From Pseudomonas fluorescens (GTDB lineage: Bacteria > Pseudomonadota > Gammaproteobacteria > Pseudomonadales > Pseudomonadaceae), in contig NZ_CABVHK010000020.1 in assembly GCF_902497785.1 (NCBI RefSeq), positions 62,001 to 126,000 of the forward strand: 64,000 bases of DNA, in the 5' to 3' direction. Position numbers and translations under genes: made by a program. The notes beneath the pieces were generated by a model. The model saw only the letters and a program-made list of their open reading frames with translations. It was not told the DNA's origin and did not search any database. This document shows, piece after piece, positions 20,035-30,600 of this stretch (the stretch's first letter is position 1; each line of letters starts with the position of its first letter).

Positions 20035-20910
20035 ATGAAACGCAAGCAAACCATCGAGCAGGTCCGTTGGGACCTCGCCCTTCGCTACCGATTGATCGAA
20101 ACTGTCGCATGGTGGGAAGGCCGGCTGACCACGGTGCACTTGACGCAGAGCTTCGGCATCAGCCGCCAGCAAGCATCAAAGGACATCAACACCTACATCA
20201 CCGAGCATGCGCCTAAAAACCTTACATATGATCGACAGATCAAGGGGTACGTGCCGAGCAAACAGTTTAAGCCACTGTTCATCGATGACAGCGCCAGCGC
20301 CTACCTGCACCTGCTTTACCAGAACAATGCTCGAGCGCCGCACGTTGAGGGGCTGGCGTTAGCCTACGCCCATACCAAAGTACTGGAAGTGCCTGATCGC
20401 TCAATCAAGGCTGAGATACTGCGACCACTGCTCAAGGCTTGCCGGGAGCATCTACGCCTGGACATCGACTACGTTTCGCTAAACAGCCCGGAGCCTGAAG
20501 GGCGAACCATCGCGCCGCATACTCTGGTTTACACAGGCATGCGCTGGCATGTGCGCGCTTACTGCGAAAAAAACCGCGAGTACCGAGACTTTGTGCTGAG
20601 TCGACTGCGTGGTGTACCTGATTTGATGGATGGCGAAACCGAGAATGGCATCTCGGGCGACGATCAATGGAACAGTGAAGTCAACGTCATCATCAAGCCC
20701 GATGAACGTCTGACACTATTGCAGAAAGCGATTATCGAGGGGGATTTCGGGATGGCCGATGGGCGGCTGCACATTCTCAGTCGTCAGGCGCTGGTCAAGT
20801 ATGTGTTGCAGCGCTATCAGATTGATCCAAAGAACATGGACCCCAAACCCGAGGCGCAGCAGATCGTGGTGGAGAACCTGAAGGAGTTGAAACCCTGGTT
20901 ATATGACTGA
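20035..20910 (+). CDS. CapW/BrxR-like WYL repressor
   Basis: 291 residues with the wHTH-WYL-WCX layout of the CapW/BrxR family, autorepressors linked to CBASS, BREX and other phage-defence islands. The winged helix is at 1-65 (RYRLIETVAWWEGRLTTVHL; FGISRQQASKDINTYI). The WYL domain (about 130-205) has GRTIAPHTLVYTGMRWHVRA and RDFVLSRLRGV. A WCX domain follows (about 210-290). The ligand is thought to be single-stranded DNA or a nucleotide made during infection. It is divergent from the coiled-coil gene, and recBCD lies downstream on the opposite strand, so the neighbours under its control are uncertain. Confidence 0.85.
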   Translation: MKRKQTIEQVRWDLALRYRLIETVAWWEGRLTTVHLTQSFGISRQQASKDINTYITEHAPKNLTYDRQIKGYVPSKQFKPLFIDDSASAYLHLLYQNNARAPHVEGLALAYAHTKVLEVPDRSIKAEILRPLLKACREHLRLDIDYVSLNSPEPEGRTIAPHTLVYTGMRWHVRAYCEKNREYRDFVLSRLRGVPDLMDGETENGISGDDQWNSEVNVIIKPDERLTLLQKAIIEGDFGMADGRLHILSRQALVKYVLQRYQIDPKNMDPKPEAQQIVVENLKELKPWLYD

Positions 20911-21057
20911 TACCGGCCCCTTTCGACTGCCTCGCCCACGCCAACCTTGCCACGGGCGATCGCCCTCAAAAAAAAGACCGGGCGCTGACGCGTTGCGACA
21001 TGATCTGTCGCGCCCGGCGATTAAGCTCTGCAGCATTCCCCACGAGAGAACTCGACA

Positions 21058-21735
21058 TTGAATAACTCGCAAGCCCTGAAGCTGGTGGAAACCACGTTCA
21101 GCGAAATCCTGAAGGCCAAGAACGTGTCCGACCTGAAACAGATACTGAACTCCGATCCCTTGCTGGAAAAATGGCAAATGGACCGTACCAAGTATCCAGA
21201 ACTGCAGCTTGAGTTGACGGCCCAGGACATCAGTTCCCTCATGGCCGGTAAGGTCGACAAGGATCTGCGCCTGCATGCCGACCTTAGCGCCCGACTTGAA
21301 ACGCCCTTGGAAAAACTCCTTTACGCCCTGGTCTGGAAAAACGGCGACCTGCAGAAAGTGGCGCACATCATCAAGGGTGCCGCAGATGTCAGACCAACAT
21401 CGCTGATTAACGGCCCTGGCCAGGTATTCAGACAATTCGGTCGGCATCTGGCTGATCGCTCGGAATCCATTGTCGATCAGCACGTTCTTCGCGCCTTCGA
21501 ACTGTATGAACAGATCGATACCCCGGACTCTGCCACGGTCAAAGCCAAACGCAAGAAGATCAACTGGGACAAAGATGTCGCCTGCATCGAACGCTATAAA
21601 GGCTGGCTCTCGAAGCACTTTAAAGGGCGTCAGGATTCGGAACCGGGATTCGTGGTGAACATCGACATGGTGCTCTTTGCGCTCGGCCGAGCGGTAAAGA
21701 CCACCCGCACCCGTGGTAACGGCGAAGACGATTAA
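21058..21735 (+). CDS. Unknown protein downstream of the CapW-like gene
   Basis: 225 residues from a TTG start (MNNSQALKLVETTFSEIL). No recognised family. Predicted mostly helical, soluble, with EKLLYALVWKNGDLQKVAHIIK and GQVFRQFGRHLADRSE as the most conserved-looking segments and a basic C-terminal third. It is 147 bases after the CapW-like gene on the same strand, with a GC-rich dyad (GGGCGATCGCCC, 20954-20965) between them. It could be a CapW-controlled effector or regulator of the adjacent RecBCD; nothing in the sequence decides this. Confidence 0.65.
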   Translation: MNNSQALKLVETTFSEILKAKNVSDLKQILNSDPLLEKWQMDRTKYPELQLELTAQDISSLMAGKVDKDLRLHADLSARLETPLEKLLYALVWKNGDLQKVAHIIKGAADVRPTSLINGPGQVFRQFGRHLADRSESIVDQHVLRAFELYEQIDTPDSATVKAKRKKINWDKDVACIERYKGWLSKHFKGRQDSEPGFVVNIDMVLFALGRAVKTTRTRGNGEDD

Positions 21736-21760
21736 TCCCACAGTCATTGAGAAAAACGCC

Positions 21761-21925
21761 ATGAAAACCTACCGAGCCTTCATGCAACGTGTGGTCGCGA
21801 CTGCCGGACCTCAAGCCAACTTCACCATCACGGTTCAGGCGGTGACCTCCTCAATGGCAAAGGTCACCGCTGAAGCGCAGTATCCAGGCTACAAATGCCT
21901 GAACGCACCGACTCAGGTGCGTTGA
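21761..21925 (+). CDS. 54-residue protein overlapping the recD 3' end
   Basis: MKTYRAFMQRVVATAGPQAN, then FTITVQAVTSSMAKVTAEAQ and YPGYKCLNAPTQVR. It looks like a small beta-alpha-beta fold as seen in many short mobile-element proteins with AxxxAEAQYPGY endings. It starts 25 bases after the preceding gene, and its last 13 bases overlap the convergent recD end. Function unknown. Confidence 0.6.
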   Translation: MKTYRAFMQRVVATAGPQANFTITVQAVTSSMAKVTAEAQYPGYKCLNAPTQVR

Positions 21926-24006
21926 AGTTCGGTCAGTTCGTCTTGCAGTTGCAGTGCCAGGCCGCTGGTGCGCTGCACATTGCGACTCACCGCCCCTTCA
22001 AACACACCCGGGCTGGTTTCGACCAGGCTGAACCAATGCCTGGCGCGGGTGATGGCGGTGTACAACAGCTCCTTGGTCAATACAGGGTTCAACGCATCGG
22101 GCAACACCAGGGTCGTATGGTTGAACTCCGACCCCTGGGACTTGTGCACCGTCATGGCGAAGACTGTCTCGACCTCCACCAGTCGACTCGGCAGCACGAA
22201 ACGTACGCCACCACTGCCATCGTTTCGCGGGAAGGCGACACGTAGAACCCGCTCTGCGCAGGGACCTGGTACCCAGAGGGCAATGCCGATGTCACCATTC
22301 ATCAAGCTAAGGCTGTAATCATTGCGCGTGACCAGTACCGGTCGCCCTTCGTACCAACCCTGATCCCCCGACAACAACTCACAGCGGCGCAGCTCGGCGG
22401 CCACTCGCTGGTTCAGCCCCTCGACACCCCACGGGCCGCGACGCAGCGCACAGAGCAGGCGGAATTCATCGAATGCAGTCAATACCTTGCCAGCCCAAAC
22501 GCCCCAGACGTCGCTGTCCCACGCACTATCGCGCGCAGGCCGCTGGTCTCGTAGCTGCTCAAGGTAATGACGATAACCCGGGGCATCGCCTTTGCCGTTG
22601 ATAATCAAATGAGTCAGCGCCGCCTCATGCTCGCCGCGCACCTTGAGGTTGAACAGTTGCGGTAATTGCTGGCCGAGCAGCGCTCGTGCTTCAGGGGCGT
22701 TTTTCTCATTGACCAGCTTCGCCAGGCGCCCGATCCCTTGCTCGGCGTCGAAGCGTCTGGAGTAACGCAGCATGACGGTTTGCTGGGCCAGTGGATCGCC
22801 CGGGCCGACGGCCATTTGCAATCCTGGTGCGCTGATCGTTTCGCCACTGTGGACTTTCAACCAGGCCGTGGTTTGCTCGCTATAGCCGCCGATTTCGGCG
22901 TTCCGACAGAGGTCACCCAACACAGAACCGGCATCCACCGACGCCAGCTGATCCTTGTCACCCAACAGAATCAAGCGGGCTTGCGGGGGCAATGCATCGA
23001 GCAGGCAAGCCATCATTTCCAGGTCGATCATCGACGCTTCGTCGACCACCAGCACATCCAGCTCCAGCGGTTTATTGCGGTGGTGAATGAAGTTGCGCGA
23101 ATCCGGTCGGCTGCCCAGCAGGCGGTGCAATGTAGACACATCGGTCGGGATCTCTTCGCGCACGTGGGCGCTGACAGGCAACGCTCTGACGGCCTTGCCA
23201 ATCGATTCGGACAAGCGTGCAGCCGCCTTGCCAGTGGGCGCGGCAAGCCGGATGCGCAAAGGTTTTCCCTGCTCTACGGCGGGCGTCTGCAGCAGCCCCA
23301 GCAAACGCACGACAGAGGTTGTCTTGCCGGTTCCCGGGCCGCCGGTGATGACACTGAAATTGCCTCGTGCCGCCAGCGCGCAGGCAATTTTTTGCCAGTC
23401 GCTGCAGCGTTCACCGTTGACCTTGAAGACTTCCGGGAACATCGCATCAAGCCGACTGGACAGACTGACCGGAGTCACCGCATCCACACTCAAGCGACGA
23501 CCCAATGACTCGGCCACGCTGCGCTCGTAGTTCCAGTATCGACGCAAGTACAGACGCTGCCCCGCCAACACCAATGGCCGCTCAGGGAAGCGCTGTTGCC
23601 CGTCCCGGTCTTCCACCATCGGACTCTGGCTCAGCACCTGGCGCCATTGCCCGACGTCCAGGCCCACCAGCCAATGTGACGGAAGCTGGCTGCCCTCCTC
23701 GCCGTCAGGCGGCAACGACAATACAAAGTCAGGGGCTTGCAGCGTGGCGGCCAGGTCCAGGCACGAATGCCCACGGCCCAATTGGTGGCTGGTCATAGCG
23801 GCGGCCAACAACACACTGGCCCGGGCCTGAGGGTCCTGCTCAAGAATGAAGGAGGCGAATGAGCGATCCAGCGCGCGCAACCAGCCACGGCTCACCCAGT
23901 TATCCAATTGATGCACGAGTTCGGCGCCGCTGGCATCACCAACGGACAACGCCGGGTGATCGACAATGCGCTGACTGTTGCTCAGTTGCTTAAGGGTCTG
24001 GCTCAT
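21913..24006 (-). CDS. recD: Exodeoxyribonuclease V alpha subunit RecD
   Basis: 697 residues, the 5'-3' SF1B helicase of RecBCD. Walker A is ITGGPGTGKTTS (GGPGTGKT at 222-229), Walker B-like is VVDEASMIDL, and the C-terminal motif VFAMTVHKSQGSEF is motif V/VI of the RecD family. The start ATG overlaps the recB stop (ATGA). It is longer than E. coli RecD (608) but typical for Pseudomonas. It works with RecB and RecC in degrading linear DNA, including phage DNA, and in loading RecA at Chi. Confidence 0.97.
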   Translation of the reverse strand: MSQTLKQLSNSQRIVDHPALSVGDASGAELVHQLDNWVSRGWLRALDRSFASFILEQDPQARASVLLAAAMTSHQLGRGHSCLDLAATLQAPDFVLSLPPDGEEGSQLPSHWLVGLDVGQWRQVLSQSPMVEDRDGQQRFPERPLVLAGQRLYLRRYWNYERSVAESLGRRLSVDAVTPVSLSSRLDAMFPEVFKVNGERCSDWQKIACALAARGNFSVITGGPGTGKTTSVVRLLGLLQTPAVEQGKPLRIRLAAPTGKAAARLSESIGKAVRALPVSAHVREEIPTDVSTLHRLLGSRPDSRNFIHHRNKPLELDVLVVDEASMIDLEMMACLLDALPPQARLILLGDKDQLASVDAGSVLGDLCRNAEIGGYSEQTTAWLKVHSGETISAPGLQMAVGPGDPLAQQTVMLRYSRRFDAEQGIGRLAKLVNEKNAPEARALLGQQLPQLFNLKVRGEHEAALTHLIINGKGDAPGYRHYLEQLRDQRPARDSAWDSDVWGVWAGKVLTAFDEFRLLCALRRGPWGVEGLNQRVAAELRRCELLSGDQGWYEGRPVLVTRNDYSLSLMNGDIGIALWVPGPCAERVLRVAFPRNDGSGGVRFVLPSRLVEVETVFAMTVHKSQGSEFNHTTLVLPDALNPVLTKELLYTAITRARHWFSLVETSPGVFEGAVSRNVQRTSGLALQLQDELTELQRT

Positions 24007-27000
24007 GCGCTGGCCTCCGCGTGTTGGCCCATGAAGAGTTGGTCCAGCTGTTCGATCAACTGCCGCGGCGGCCTTTCGAAATGAACGCCTTGTGTCGGTG
24101 CCTGATGGCCACGGACGAACAGATACAACGCCCCGCCCATATGCTGTTCGTAGTCATAACCGGGAAGGCGCAACTTGAGCTGGCGATGCAAGGCAAGCAG
24201 GTACAGGCATAGCTGCAGGTCGTAACGCTTTTGCAGCATTGTCACCGCCATCGCTTCGGCGTCGTAGGCCTGATCGTTGCTGCCCAGCCAGTTGGATTTG
24301 TAGTCCGCCACGTAGTAGCGGCCTTGATGTGCAAACGTCAGGTCGATGAAGCCTTTGAACATGCCGTTCAACTCATTGGCGGCCAGCACAGGACGCGGAG
24401 CACCGCCCAAGGTGTATTGCCGCACCAGCGCGTCAAGGCGCTGAACATTCACCGCGCGGCTGGAAAACCAGAACTCCATTTCTACCTGATAGGTGCTCAG
24501 GGTCGAGAGTTTGAACTGGGTACCGTTGAATCGCAGTGGCGCATTCAGATAGCTGCCCAGCCAGTCGGACAGAGGCTCGATCCAGGATTCCCAGTCGCGC
24601 AAATTGCACCGTCGCGCCACGGTTTCCTGCAGTTTTTCAGGATTACCGCACGCTTTGCCGAACCCTTCGCGCCCGGCCCATTCAAACAAACCGTGAAGGA
24701 ATGTCCCTGGGTCGGCGCCTCGAGGGAAGCCATGGATTCCGGGACCCGCCGGCACGACTTCGGCTTGGTCCTCCTCTCGCAGATTGGCTTCAATGGCGGT
24801 TGCAGGCTCAAGACCGACACCCGGCTCTGCGCCCACCAGGACATTGCCATCCGCGATGGCCAAGGCCGAATAGCTGGCAATCCACCAGTTCGTCGCGAGC
24901 GTGTGCAAGGGCCGCAATGCCGGGCCAACCGGCGGCAGAGCTGACGCCTGATGAACCTTGTCGGACGAGACGGGGGCTGGACTCACCGAAATGTCTTTGC
25001 AGCCTTCCGCCAACGCCTCGACCAATGCCGGCAGTTGATCCGGCGCTACCTGCTTTTCACCGGCCAACAGGTAACCCAGGCCTGCCTTGTGCAAATCAGT
25101 CGACTTGCCCTTGGCATTGCCGATTTTTGCCTGCGCAGCCATGCAAATCCAGGTGGCATAACGGGCTCGAGTCAATGCCACATAGAGCAAACGCATCTCT
25201 TCGCCCAAACGCTCAACGTTGGCCAGGCCTCGCGCCGGCTTGGCCTCGTCGCCCTTGACCAGTTCAATCACCAATGCTTGCTGGTCGTCGTGGAACATCG
25301 GCGGGGTTTTGCTGTTGCCATCGATCTCCCTGGCACTGCACGCAAACGGCAGCAGCACCAACGGGTATTCCAGCCCCTTGGACTTGTGCACGGTGACGAC
25401 TTTGATCAGGTCCGAATCGCTTTCCAGCCGCAGTATTTCTTCCTCGCTCTGACCGTCAACCTGCTCGGCCAAGTGGCGGATCAACGCATGCTCGCCATCG
25501 AGTTCGGCGGCGCTGCGTTGCAACCATTCGGCCAGATGCAGCAAGTTGGTCAAGCGACGCTCGCCCTGATTTTCAAGGAGCAAACGCGCCGGCACTTTGA
25601 ACGTGGCCAGTAGCTTTCGAAGCATGGGCAAAACACCCTGTTGCTGCCACAGCGTGCGCATGTCCCGGAACAGCAATACCTGCTGTTCCCAAAACAACTC
25701 ATCCTGGTTCAACTGCTCCAGCGTCTGCCATGCCAACCCCATGCTGCGGGTCGCCATTGCCGCTCGAACCAGCCGATCGCTGGTCGGTTGAGCGCACGCC
25801 CGCAGGATATACAGCAGGTCTTTGGCCTCCTCGCTTTCGAAGACCGAGTCCCTGTCGGAAAGATAAACGCTGGCCAGCTGCCGACGCGCCAAGGCCTTGC
25901 GAATGGCTTCCGCCTCCTTGCGGTTGCGCACCAGAATGGCGATATCGGCAGGCCGCAAAGGAACGAGATCGCCATTGCTATTGCGCAAACCGGAACGGGC
26001 AGTTGCGGTGGGATCCAGCCAGGCCTGAATCGCCGAGGCCGACGCTTCTGCGGCTTTACGCAAGTACGTGGCGTTATTGATCACGCCATCGGTTTCCAGA
26101 TGCCAGAACGTCAAGGCCGGTTGGTCTTCACCACTGATCTGGAGCACATCGTCGCGCCCTTTGGCATTGACGCCGATAAACGGCACCGGATTGCCCAGGC
26201 CTTCTTGGGCAAACCGAAACGCGCCACGCGGCAGGGCTTCAGCGAACCCGAAACAGTGGTTGGCCGCGGCGACCATCGCCTTGGTGGAGCGATAGTTGGT
26301 ACCCAGCGTGTAATGACGGCCTGCCGTGGCCTCACGCGCCTGCAGATAGGTGTAAATGTCCGCACCGCGAAAGGAATAGATCGCCTGTTTCGGGTCGCCG
26401 ATCATGAACAGGCCGCAGTCATCCAGATTGTCGGGAATGCGATAAATGGTTTCGAAAATCCGATATTGAACCGGGTCGGTGTCCTGGAACTCATCGATCA
26501 AGGCGACCGGGTACTGGGTGCGGATGGTCTGCGCCAGACGAGGTCCGGACGGGCCTTGCAGCGCTCGGTCGAGACGATTGAGCAAATCATCGAAGCCGAT
26601 CTGCGCGCGACGCACCTTCTCTGCGTCGAAGGTGAGCTGCACTTCCCGAAGCGCATGCAAGAGCAACTGTGCCCGAACATCAAGGCGCGTGTTCTCATGA
26701 TCGACCCAGGCATCAATGGCTTGAAAAGCCGGGTGCGGCGTCACCACCCCGCCTTTGTTCAAGCTGAACCGGGTCTGCCCACATTTGCGTACATGAACGG
26801 TTGCCGGCGCTCCCTGGCTCCAGGCGGCAAGCCCGGAAAGCATCTGGTCGAACAATTCATCGGTTTTTTTCCCGTACGAACCTCCGTCCAATGCCTTTCG
26901 CATTTCTTGCAGCGCCGCCTGCACGCCAGCCAGATCATCCGACCACGCGGCTCTTGCGCGACTTTCCAGGGCAACACATTCGGCCTTCCAATCAATGGGG

Positions 27001-27683
27001 GCTTGCAACAGAGCATCCAGTCGCGCCGGAGCGGCGATCAGTGCTCCCGCCTGCTGGAACTTGGCGTTTGAACGTGAAAGCAGCGGGCTCAACGCCTTTT
27101 GCAGCTCCGCAGGACTTTTGAAGCAGCCAGCGACAACCTTGGCCCGTTCGGCTGGCACCGCGTAAAAGTGCCTGCGCCAGTAATCCCTGATCACCTCCGC
27201 CAGCAGCTCGCTCTGGTCGGTTTCCAGTGTTTGAGTAAACAGGCTGCCACTGTCGAACGCGTGCTCACGCAACATCCGATAGCACCAGCCATGGATCGTC
27301 GAGACCGCCGCCTCATCCATCCACTCACCCGCCAATTGCAGCCGGCGCGCGCAATCAGGCCATTGCTCGGTGGGGTACTCGGCACGCAGTTCCTCAAGCA
27401 ACTTGTCATGCTTGCGATCAGGCTCCTGGAAGCACTGCGCCGCTTCGGTCAAGCGCGCACGGATTCGGTCGCGCAGCTCCTGAGTGGCCGCGTCTGTAAA
27501 GGTTACTACCAGTATTTGCGGCGGTGTCAGCGGCGTCTTGAAAGCGTTTTCGCCACCGTGTCCCAACACCAGGCGCACATACAACAAAGCGATGGTGAAG
27601 GTTTTGCCCGTACCCGCACTCGCCTCGATCAATCGGCTGCCATGCAAGGGAAAGTCGAGGGGGTTGAGATTTACTGGCTGCAT
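24003..27683 (-). CDS. recB: Exodeoxyribonuclease V beta subunit RecB
   Basis: 1226 residues. UvrD-type helicase with Walker A IEASAGTGKTFTI (P-loop at 20-28), DEFQDTDPVQYRIF, and TVHKSKGLEYPLVLLPF. The C-terminal RecB nuclease domain carries the catalytic VADYKSNWLG (D1127, Y1128, K1129) with FIDLTF upstream. It provides the 3'-5' motor and the only nuclease site of the complex. It overlaps recC by 13 bases and recD by 4, giving the usual recC-recB-recD operon. No sign of damage. Confidence 0.97.
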   Translation of the reverse strand: MQPVNLNPLDFPLHGSRLIEASAGTGKTFTIALLYVRLVLGHGGENAFKTPLTPPQILVVTFTDAATQELRDRIRARLTEAAQCFQEPDRKHDKLLEELRAEYPTEQWPDCARRLQLAGEWMDEAAVSTIHGWCYRMLREHAFDSGSLFTQTLETDQSELLAEVIRDYWRRHFYAVPAERAKVVAGCFKSPAELQKALSPLLSRSNAKFQQAGALIAAPARLDALLQAPIDWKAECVALESRARAAWSDDLAGVQAALQEMRKALDGGSYGKKTDELFDQMLSGLAAWSQGAPATVHVRKCGQTRFSLNKGGVVTPHPAFQAIDAWVDHENTRLDVRAQLLLHALREVQLTFDAEKVRRAQIGFDDLLNRLDRALQGPSGPRLAQTIRTQYPVALIDEFQDTDPVQYRIFETIYRIPDNLDDCGLFMIGDPKQAIYSFRGADIYTYLQAREATAGRHYTLGTNYRSTKAMVAAANHCFGFAEALPRGAFRFAQEGLGNPVPFIGVNAKGRDDVLQISGEDQPALTFWHLETDGVINNATYLRKAAEASASAIQAWLDPTATARSGLRNSNGDLVPLRPADIAILVRNRKEAEAIRKALARRQLASVYLSDRDSVFESEEAKDLLYILRACAQPTSDRLVRAAMATRSMGLAWQTLEQLNQDELFWEQQVLLFRDMRTLWQQQGVLPMLRKLLATFKVPARLLLENQGERRLTNLLHLAEWLQRSAAELDGEHALIRHLAEQVDGQSEEEILRLESDSDLIKVVTVHKSKGLEYPLVLLPFACSAREIDGNSKTPPMFHDDQQALVIELVKGDEAKPARGLANVERLGEEMRLLYVALTRARYATWICMAAQAKIGNAKGKSTDLHKAGLGYLLAGEKQVAPDQLPALVEALAEGCKDISVSPAPVSSDKVHQASALPPVGPALRPLHTLATNWWIASYSALAIADGNVLVGAEPGVGLEPATAIEANLREEDQAEVVPAGPGIHGFPRGADPGTFLHGLFEWAGREGFGKACGNPEKLQETVARRCNLRDWESWIEPLSDWLGSYLNAPLRFNGTQFKLSTLSTYQVEMEFWFSSRAVNVQRLDALVRQYTLGGAPRPVLAANELNGMFKGFIDLTFAHQGRYYVADYKSNWLGSNDQAYDAEAMAVTMLQKRYDLQLCLYLLALHRQLKLRLPGYDYEQHMGGALYLFVRGHQAPTQGVHFERPPRQLIEQLDQLFMGQHAEASA

Positions 27684-30600
27684 TGGTCGCTCCCTGCGCG
27701 GCTCGGAGAAAGGTGGTTGAACAACCCGCCGTACAAAACTTCAGCCCATTTCGGGAATACCTTGGCGGCGCACAGCGAGTCAAAATCGGGATAAGCCCGT
27801 CGTAGCGGAAATGATCGCTTCGCCTCTCCGGGGTCCTGATAATTGTTGCCTTCATACTTTTCACGAGCCTTGTCGAGTGCAGTGTCCGACGCTTGCCCAC
27901 CGCCTTCCAGCCAGGCAAATGCACTTTTACAGGCGACCGGCAATGGTTCGCGCATACCCGCCACCCAAGCGTTGAGTAGCGACTGCAACTGCTCCTGCGC
28001 CTGTTTTGCAGACAATGGCCGAAACACCACATCGCCGTTCAAACTGACCAGAACCGTGGTGCAGCGCTGATCGTTCAACTGCAACGCCAGATGCCGCACC
28101 CAAGGTCGGACCAGGTTATGCCACTCGAAACGGTCCTTTCGGATCAGCTTCTTGCTGTCCAGTTGCAAGTACGCTCGCTCACCTTGCGAATTACGACGAA
28201 TGCCGCCCAGCCAGTCATGCAACCCCGGGGTCGATGTGTTTGCAGCGATCGTTGCCGCGGTCTGGCCCTCCTCGATCTCGGGCCACGCCTGCAACTGCGC
28301 GTGGTAACGCGCCAGCATATCGGGCAGCGGTTCAGCCAGTGACGCTGCGCTCAACGCCCCGAACCCGCCCATCGGCAACTTGCCTTCGCGCTGCAAGCGC
28401 TGAACGTGCAGATCAAGCTCAGCCATTGCGCCTTCAGGCTGATAGTCCTCCTCAACCCAACGCTTGAGCGCCTGGCTGAGCCTGTCCTGGTGCTGCCAAT
28501 TCTCAAGGTTGTCGAGCTGAAAGGTTTCGTCGTCGCGGCTGATCAATTCGTTATTGTCGAATTTGACCTTGAGCCGTTGCTGGAAGAATGCTCCGACGGG
28601 ATCACGGACAAACCCGTCCAGTTGCCGCAGGGTCAATGGCGTGTCTTGAACCCACTCAGGCAGCAGGCTGGCCGCTGGTTGTTCGGTCCGGGACTCATGC
28701 ACCTCGCGCCACTCATGTGAGTAGGTGAACAGCCCGTCGGGCCCGGGCTGGTCGGCAAAGTAGGCAGGGCTGAAAGGCTGTAGCGGATGCTCCTGAGTCA
28801 GGGCATGCAGCAGCGACTCGGGCGTCGCCGTTGACTGCGCCAACTGCCAGCCACTGGCCAGGTGATCACGCAGTTGGCCGATCAGAACAGAAGGCACTCG
28901 CTCACTGTTGTCGCGGATGTTGCGGCCCACCCAGCTGACGTACAGCTGTTCCCGGGCAGACAACAGCGCCTCAAGCAACAAGTAGCGGTCATCTTCGCGT
29001 CGCGAGCGATCGCCCGGACGATAATCGTTGCGCATCAGGTCAAAATCGACAGGCGATTGTTGGCGTGGATAGTCGCCATCGTTCATCCCCAGCAGGCACA
29101 CCACCTTGAATGGAATCGCCCGCATCGGCATCAGCGTGCAGAAGTTCACCGCCCCCGCCAGAAACCGCTGCGACAACCCGCCCTCTTCAATCCCCGAAAG
29201 CCAGGCTTCATGCATCACGCTCAACGGCAGTGGTTCACTGAACTGTGCGGCCTCGCAGGTGCGCAACCAGTCATCGAGCAGCTTGAGTAATTGGTTGACC
29301 AGCAATTCTTCGGCATCACCCACCGGGCGGAAGAACACCTTCAACAGCGATTGCAGGCGCTCGGCCCACAGCACAGGTGTGGCCGGTTGTTGCAGGTCCC
29401 TGCGGGCAATGTCCAGGTGGTCAAGCAAGGTCAACAAAGGCCCTGCCAGTGCCGCTTCCAGTCCGGACACCTCATCGTAGGGCTCGATGCCATTGAACTC
29501 AGGACCCTGGCCGGCAGCGTAGCCCAGCAGCATGCGGCGCATACCGAAGCGCCAGGTGTTTTGCTCCAGGCCCGCGGGCATATCCAGGCTCTCGCGCTGC
29601 CCGGCATCGAGCCCCCACCGCACACCGGCACCATCAATCCAGCGCTGCAAGATCGGCACATCGGCTTCGGCGATACCGAAGCGCGCACGCAGCGCCGGTA
29701 CATCCAGCAGGTCGAGAATGTCGCTGACGGCGAAGCGGCTATGGGGCAGTTTGAGCAGGTGTTCGAGCGCGATCAGCAATGGCTGGCGCCCGCGCTGCCC
29801 CTGGTCGGCCAGGGTAAAGGGAAGATAACGGGGATCATGACGCGGCACCTGACCGAACACGGCTTCGATGTGGGGTGCGTAGGCATTGATGTCCGGCACC
29901 ATCACAATCACATCACGCGGGCTTAGCTGCGGATTGGCACTGAAGCGAGCGAGCAACTGGTCGTGCAGCACTTCCACTTCACGCTGCGCACTGTGGACCA
30001 CGTGAAACCGTACCGAACGATCCTGTGCCACATCGACAGGGGCCCATACCTCGCGGGTTTCAGCCAAAGGACGCAATTCAAGAATGTCGCTTTGCAATTG
30101 GCCCAGCAGGCTTGAAGGTGGCTCGTCATTGAACAGATCGATACGCCCGCCGTTCAGGCCTTCGAACAGGTGTCGATAACTCGCCGGCTCGTCATAGTGG
30201 TCGAGCAGATTGATGTAGTCGCGACCTTGCTTGCCCCACGCGGCGAGTAACGGCTGGCCATGTTGGCTCGCCGTCATCGAAGCACTTCTGTTTGGCTGAC
30301 GGCGATAGGCATGGCCGAGCAAGTCCTTGTCAGCGACGATATCGCCCCAATGGTGACGACAAGGGTTGTGCACGCACAGCAACACCTGACTGTAGCGCGA
30401 GAGTATGGCCAAAGCTTCCAAAACCTGTGCCGGCATGGATGAAATGCCAAATACCACCACACGCCGAGGCAACCCGGCCGGGGCCTGCCCTGCTTCACGC
30501 AGGTGTGCGACAAAGCGCTTGTGAACACCGGCGCGACTCTGTTCAAGCGCACCCTCGCCAACGTCCGCCAACACTTCACGCCATAGCTGCGCCTGCCAGA

